Of a stretch of DNA of 64,000 nucleotides, positions 45,721-64,000 are shown piece by piece. The stretch covers positions 93,201,263 to 93,265,262 of the forward strand of contig JARDYH010000007.1 in NCBI GenBank assembly GCA_029215795.1, read 5' to 3'. Source of the DNA: Anniella stebbinsi. Its lineage: Eukaryota > Chordata > Lepidosauria > Squamata > Anniellidae. Each line of letters opens with the position of its first letter. Position 1 is the first letter of the stretch. The position numbers and the translations under genes are program-made. The notes below the pieces were generated by a model, which saw only the letters and a list, made by a program, of their open reading frames with translations, searched no databases and was not told the DNA's origin.

Positions 45721-46424
45721 AAATTAAAAAGACAGTTGTGTAAACAGCAAGCAAACTCCTCTGAGGGCATTCCACAGCAGGTGCCACCACTGAAAGGTCC
45801 ACCTGCCTCACCTCATCTGGTGGGGGCAGCTAGAGAAGGCCTTAGAGGGTGACTGGAATGCTGGGCATTGTAGGACTTCTGTCTCGACAGGCCTAGGATT
45901 CCCACCCGGAGTGTATAAAGTAGACTGGAAAAGTGGTAGGGTGGAAAACGGGTGGAAAATTATGCAAGGGGTAAAAACTTGGGGAGTCTATAAAATAACC
46001 TTCATTGGGCTAGCCATTATTATTGGGAGTGAGTTCTGCTGAGGGCATCTACACAAGTGTCAGTGCTGAGAGCAAAGTGGTGGATGTTCACTATGGAGGC
46101 TGACAGCAGGAGCAGGCCTGCAACGCTTGTGACTGGAGGGGAACTTCTCATTTTGAAATTAACCCTTATCCCCCTGTGCTCTCTGCCCAAGGCCTGGAGT
46201 GGGTCCTGCTCTTAACCATCAGACCAAACAATCAAGGGATGTTAATACCAAAAGAGCCTTTCAAAGTATGAAGGACTCGTAGGCTACACAGGGCCAAGGG
46301 CTGTTACTCCAGACTTCTGAAGGGATCCTACATGTTCAGAGGCAGTGTAGCTTAGAAGCACACCAATTTAGCAGGAGCTGGAGGGCAGGGGGCTCTGATC
46401 ACCCTTCCCCTCGGGCTTCATAGG

Positions 46425-46592
46425 AAGAGGCCTTGCATGGGGCCAGACCCTTGGTCCACCAAGCCCAGGAGTGTCAGCACTGGTTGGCAGCGAGGGCTTT
46501 GCCGGGCTCCAGGTAGGAGATGCTGCCGAGTATCGAACCTGCCGCCTGCAGAACAAGCATCTACTGTGCCACTGAGCTGCGCCCTCCCTCCC
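46425..46592 (-). mobile_element. tRNA-derived SINE (second family), antisense
   Basis: Reverse complement: GCGCAGCTCAGTGGCACAGT (A box GCTCAGTGG) and later a B-box-like GGTTCGATACTCGG, then the shared body. Just upstream of the TMEM39B CpG island. Confidence 0.7.
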
Positions 46593-46600
46593 CACGGCCC

Positions 46601-46723
46601 CTTCGCCAGCCTGGTGCCTCCAGAAGTTTCGGACTACGCCTCCCATCAGCCACAGGCAGCAGCGCCAAATAGACAGTGTAGTCCCAAGCTTCTGGAGGCA
46701 CCAGGCTGGCGAAGGCTGCGAGG
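46601..46723. repeat. Palindromic MITE (TGGTGCCTCCAGA family), well-preserved copy
   Basis: Arms CCTTCGCCAGCCTGGTGCCT and its inverse around a short centre; GACTACGCCTCCCATCAGCC is the typical inner part. Other recognisable copies or pieces: 447-566, 1630-1743, 5806-5880, 8369-8450, 10640-10758, 18565-18650, 29083-29212, 30425-30460 plus 30765-30845, 42015-42090, 47610-47725 and 58625-58720. Confidence 0.75.
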
Positions 46724-47200
46724 AAGGGGCCGGGGCAGCCCACAGGAAGTCTTCAGGAGCCCGCAGCGCGGTGGCAGGGCGGCTGCTTGGCCTGCGCAAG
46801 GGGACAGGATCGATTCTGGAGCCCCGCAGGCAGCGCCATCGCTGCCGGTCCGTGTCGGCAACGCTGGGCTACAGGGACCAAAGGGCTCGGACTCAGGGCC
46901 AGGCGCCTCCTGCCCGGCCTGGTCCTCTCGGATCCACCCCCCCCAACCTCGGCCTCGCCATGACTAGGACAGGGAAACAGCGGCCGCCTCAGGCCAGGCA
47001 GGCGGGCCCGGGCCCCGCCGATTTCCGCGCGCAGCACGCCTGGCGCCGCCGCCCTGCCGACCACGTGAGCCGCCCCGCCCCTTCCTTGGCGAACGCGCTC
47101 CCAGCTGCCAGGCCTTTTGTCCTCGAGCGGCCGCCGTGACCGCTTCCCCCGAGCGCGAGGCCCCACCCGCCATCTTGTTCCCCGCGGCTTACGGAGCCGT

Positions 47201-47221
47201 CGCCGCCGCCGCCGCCGCCGC
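47201..47221 (+). repeat. CCG trinucleotide repeat in TMEM39B 5' UTR
   Basis: Seven uninterrupted CGC-frame triplets within the inferred 5' UTR, 17 bases before the start codon. A short microsatellite, likely length-variable. Confidence 0.85.
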
Positions 47222-47237
47222 GCTCCGCCTGTCGGAG

Positions 47238-63330
<16,093 letters not shown>

Positions 63331-63437
63331 TCATGATGTGGTCTGCCTAGAAGTCTCTTCAAAAGAGCCCTGGTGCCTGCAGCCAAAAGAGAGGCAGGCA
63401 CAAGTGCATGGATCAGCTTAGTTTCCATCGCTCTGGT

Positions 63438-64000
63438 GATGCAAAATTTCTGGAAATTTTGAAGCCATGGAGGGGAAAGTTTTTTCCCCCGTTGTTTTTG
63501 GGGAGAAAATGGGAATTTTAGGAAAAATAGAAAAAATGCAATATTAGCAATTTTTACCGATTGAAAGTCACTTTGTTACTTTAGGAACATAAAATGTAAA
63601 TTACGTACAGGTTGGTTTGGCATAAAATTATCACATTTGGTATATTAAAAGTTCAGTATATTCAAACAATTATTACAAATTGAATTTACTTTTTAATAAA
63701 TGTTCCTTTTTTTTCCCTTTTTTTTGTAACAAATGGAACTACAAGCTCCTGAACTGTAAGGAACCTCTTTGGTTTTGCCAGTTTATGAGGAGCAGGCAAA
63801 AAACCATTTAAAAAAATGCACCTTGCTTTTGCATTTTGCAACCCAGGACTTGCTTGTCCTCAACGTACAGAAATTGTAATAATCTGATACTGTACGTAGT
63901 TTTTAGAAATCATTTGGAGAAGTAAATATATGAACACCTTGTATTATTCATCCTGCTAAAATAAAACTATCTGTAATTCTTTTTTCTTCATTTTTTTTTC
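63438..64000. repeat. Same TAGAGATG-end repeat, cut by window end
   Basis: Long stretches are nearly the same as 13938-14540, for example GATTGAAAGTCACTTTGTTA and GTTGGTTTGGCATAAAATTA. In intron 8 of TMEM39B. Confidence 0.75.

Larger units (their letters stand above)
39700..46424. other. Intergenic region between KHDRBS1 and TMEM39B
   Basis: No protein gene recognised. Contains the MITE piece at 42015, the hAT-like element at 42702, a possible distal terminal exon at 43979-44470, a LINE-like 3' end at about 45290-45420, the SINE at 45478 and the CR1 tail at 45615. 40500-41100 is AT-rich without recognisable elements. Confidence 0.7.

Overview
The window is nuclear DNA of a vertebrate, most likely a squamate reptile (lizard or snake). 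Two conserved, intron-rich genes lie head to tail on the + strand: all of KHDRBS1 (Sam68), coding exons 1-9 between 9022 and 38330, and the first eight coding exons of TMEM39B (47238 to 63080), whose last part lies beyond the window. This order matches the KHDRBS1-TMEM39B neighbourhood I know from human chromosome 1. The squamate guess rests on the repeat load: several L2/CR1-type LINEs with ATAAATA or TTA-type tails, many short palindromic elements, tRNA- and 5S-rRNA-derived SINEs, a DIRS retrotransposon and Penelope-like remnants.

Layout. 1-8570 is intergenic and holds only repeats: a 1.8-kb foldback element (179-2016), two near-identical 320-bp hAT-type MITEs with perfect 8-bp target duplications (4329-4647 and 6022-6341), SINE and L2 fragments and a possible solo LTR. 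8580-9450 is the CpG-rich promoter and first coding exon of KHDRBS1. Intron 2 carries an old antisense L2. Intron 3 carries a nearly complete DIRS element (23041-28856) with inverted terminal repeats, a gag-like region, reverse transcriptase/RNase H interrupted by one stop, and an open tyrosine recombinase. Intron 4 holds a CR1 fragment nested in a MITE, intron 7 a Penelope-like 3' end with a hammerhead-like core, and intron 8 a 5S-rRNA-derived SINE. The KHDRBS1 3' UTR follows 38330, with a polyadenylation signal at 39508. 39700-46700 is intergenic, mostly repeats with no recognisable protein gene.

46750-47530 is the second CpG island, the TMEM39B promoter. The start codon of TMEM39B appears to be the last codon of exon 1, split off by a 2.6-kb intron. 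Intron 3 contains a 5'-truncated L2 with an open endonuclease/reverse-transcriptase frame, followed by an older L2 fragment whose TTA-repeat tail runs into the splice acceptor of exon 4. A CT microsatellite forms the polypyrimidine tract of exon 7. Intron 7 holds antisense LINE pieces and a second hammerhead-like motif.

The two host genes are not known to act in one pathway: KHDRBS1 is a nuclear RNA-binding signalling and splicing protein, TMEM39B an ER multipass membrane protein. The most notable system here is the DIRS retrotransposon; the most notable gene-structure signals are the two TMEM39B splice acceptors built from repeat DNA. Exon borders were set by reading frame, GT/AG signals and recalled human proteins; no alignment or database search was run.
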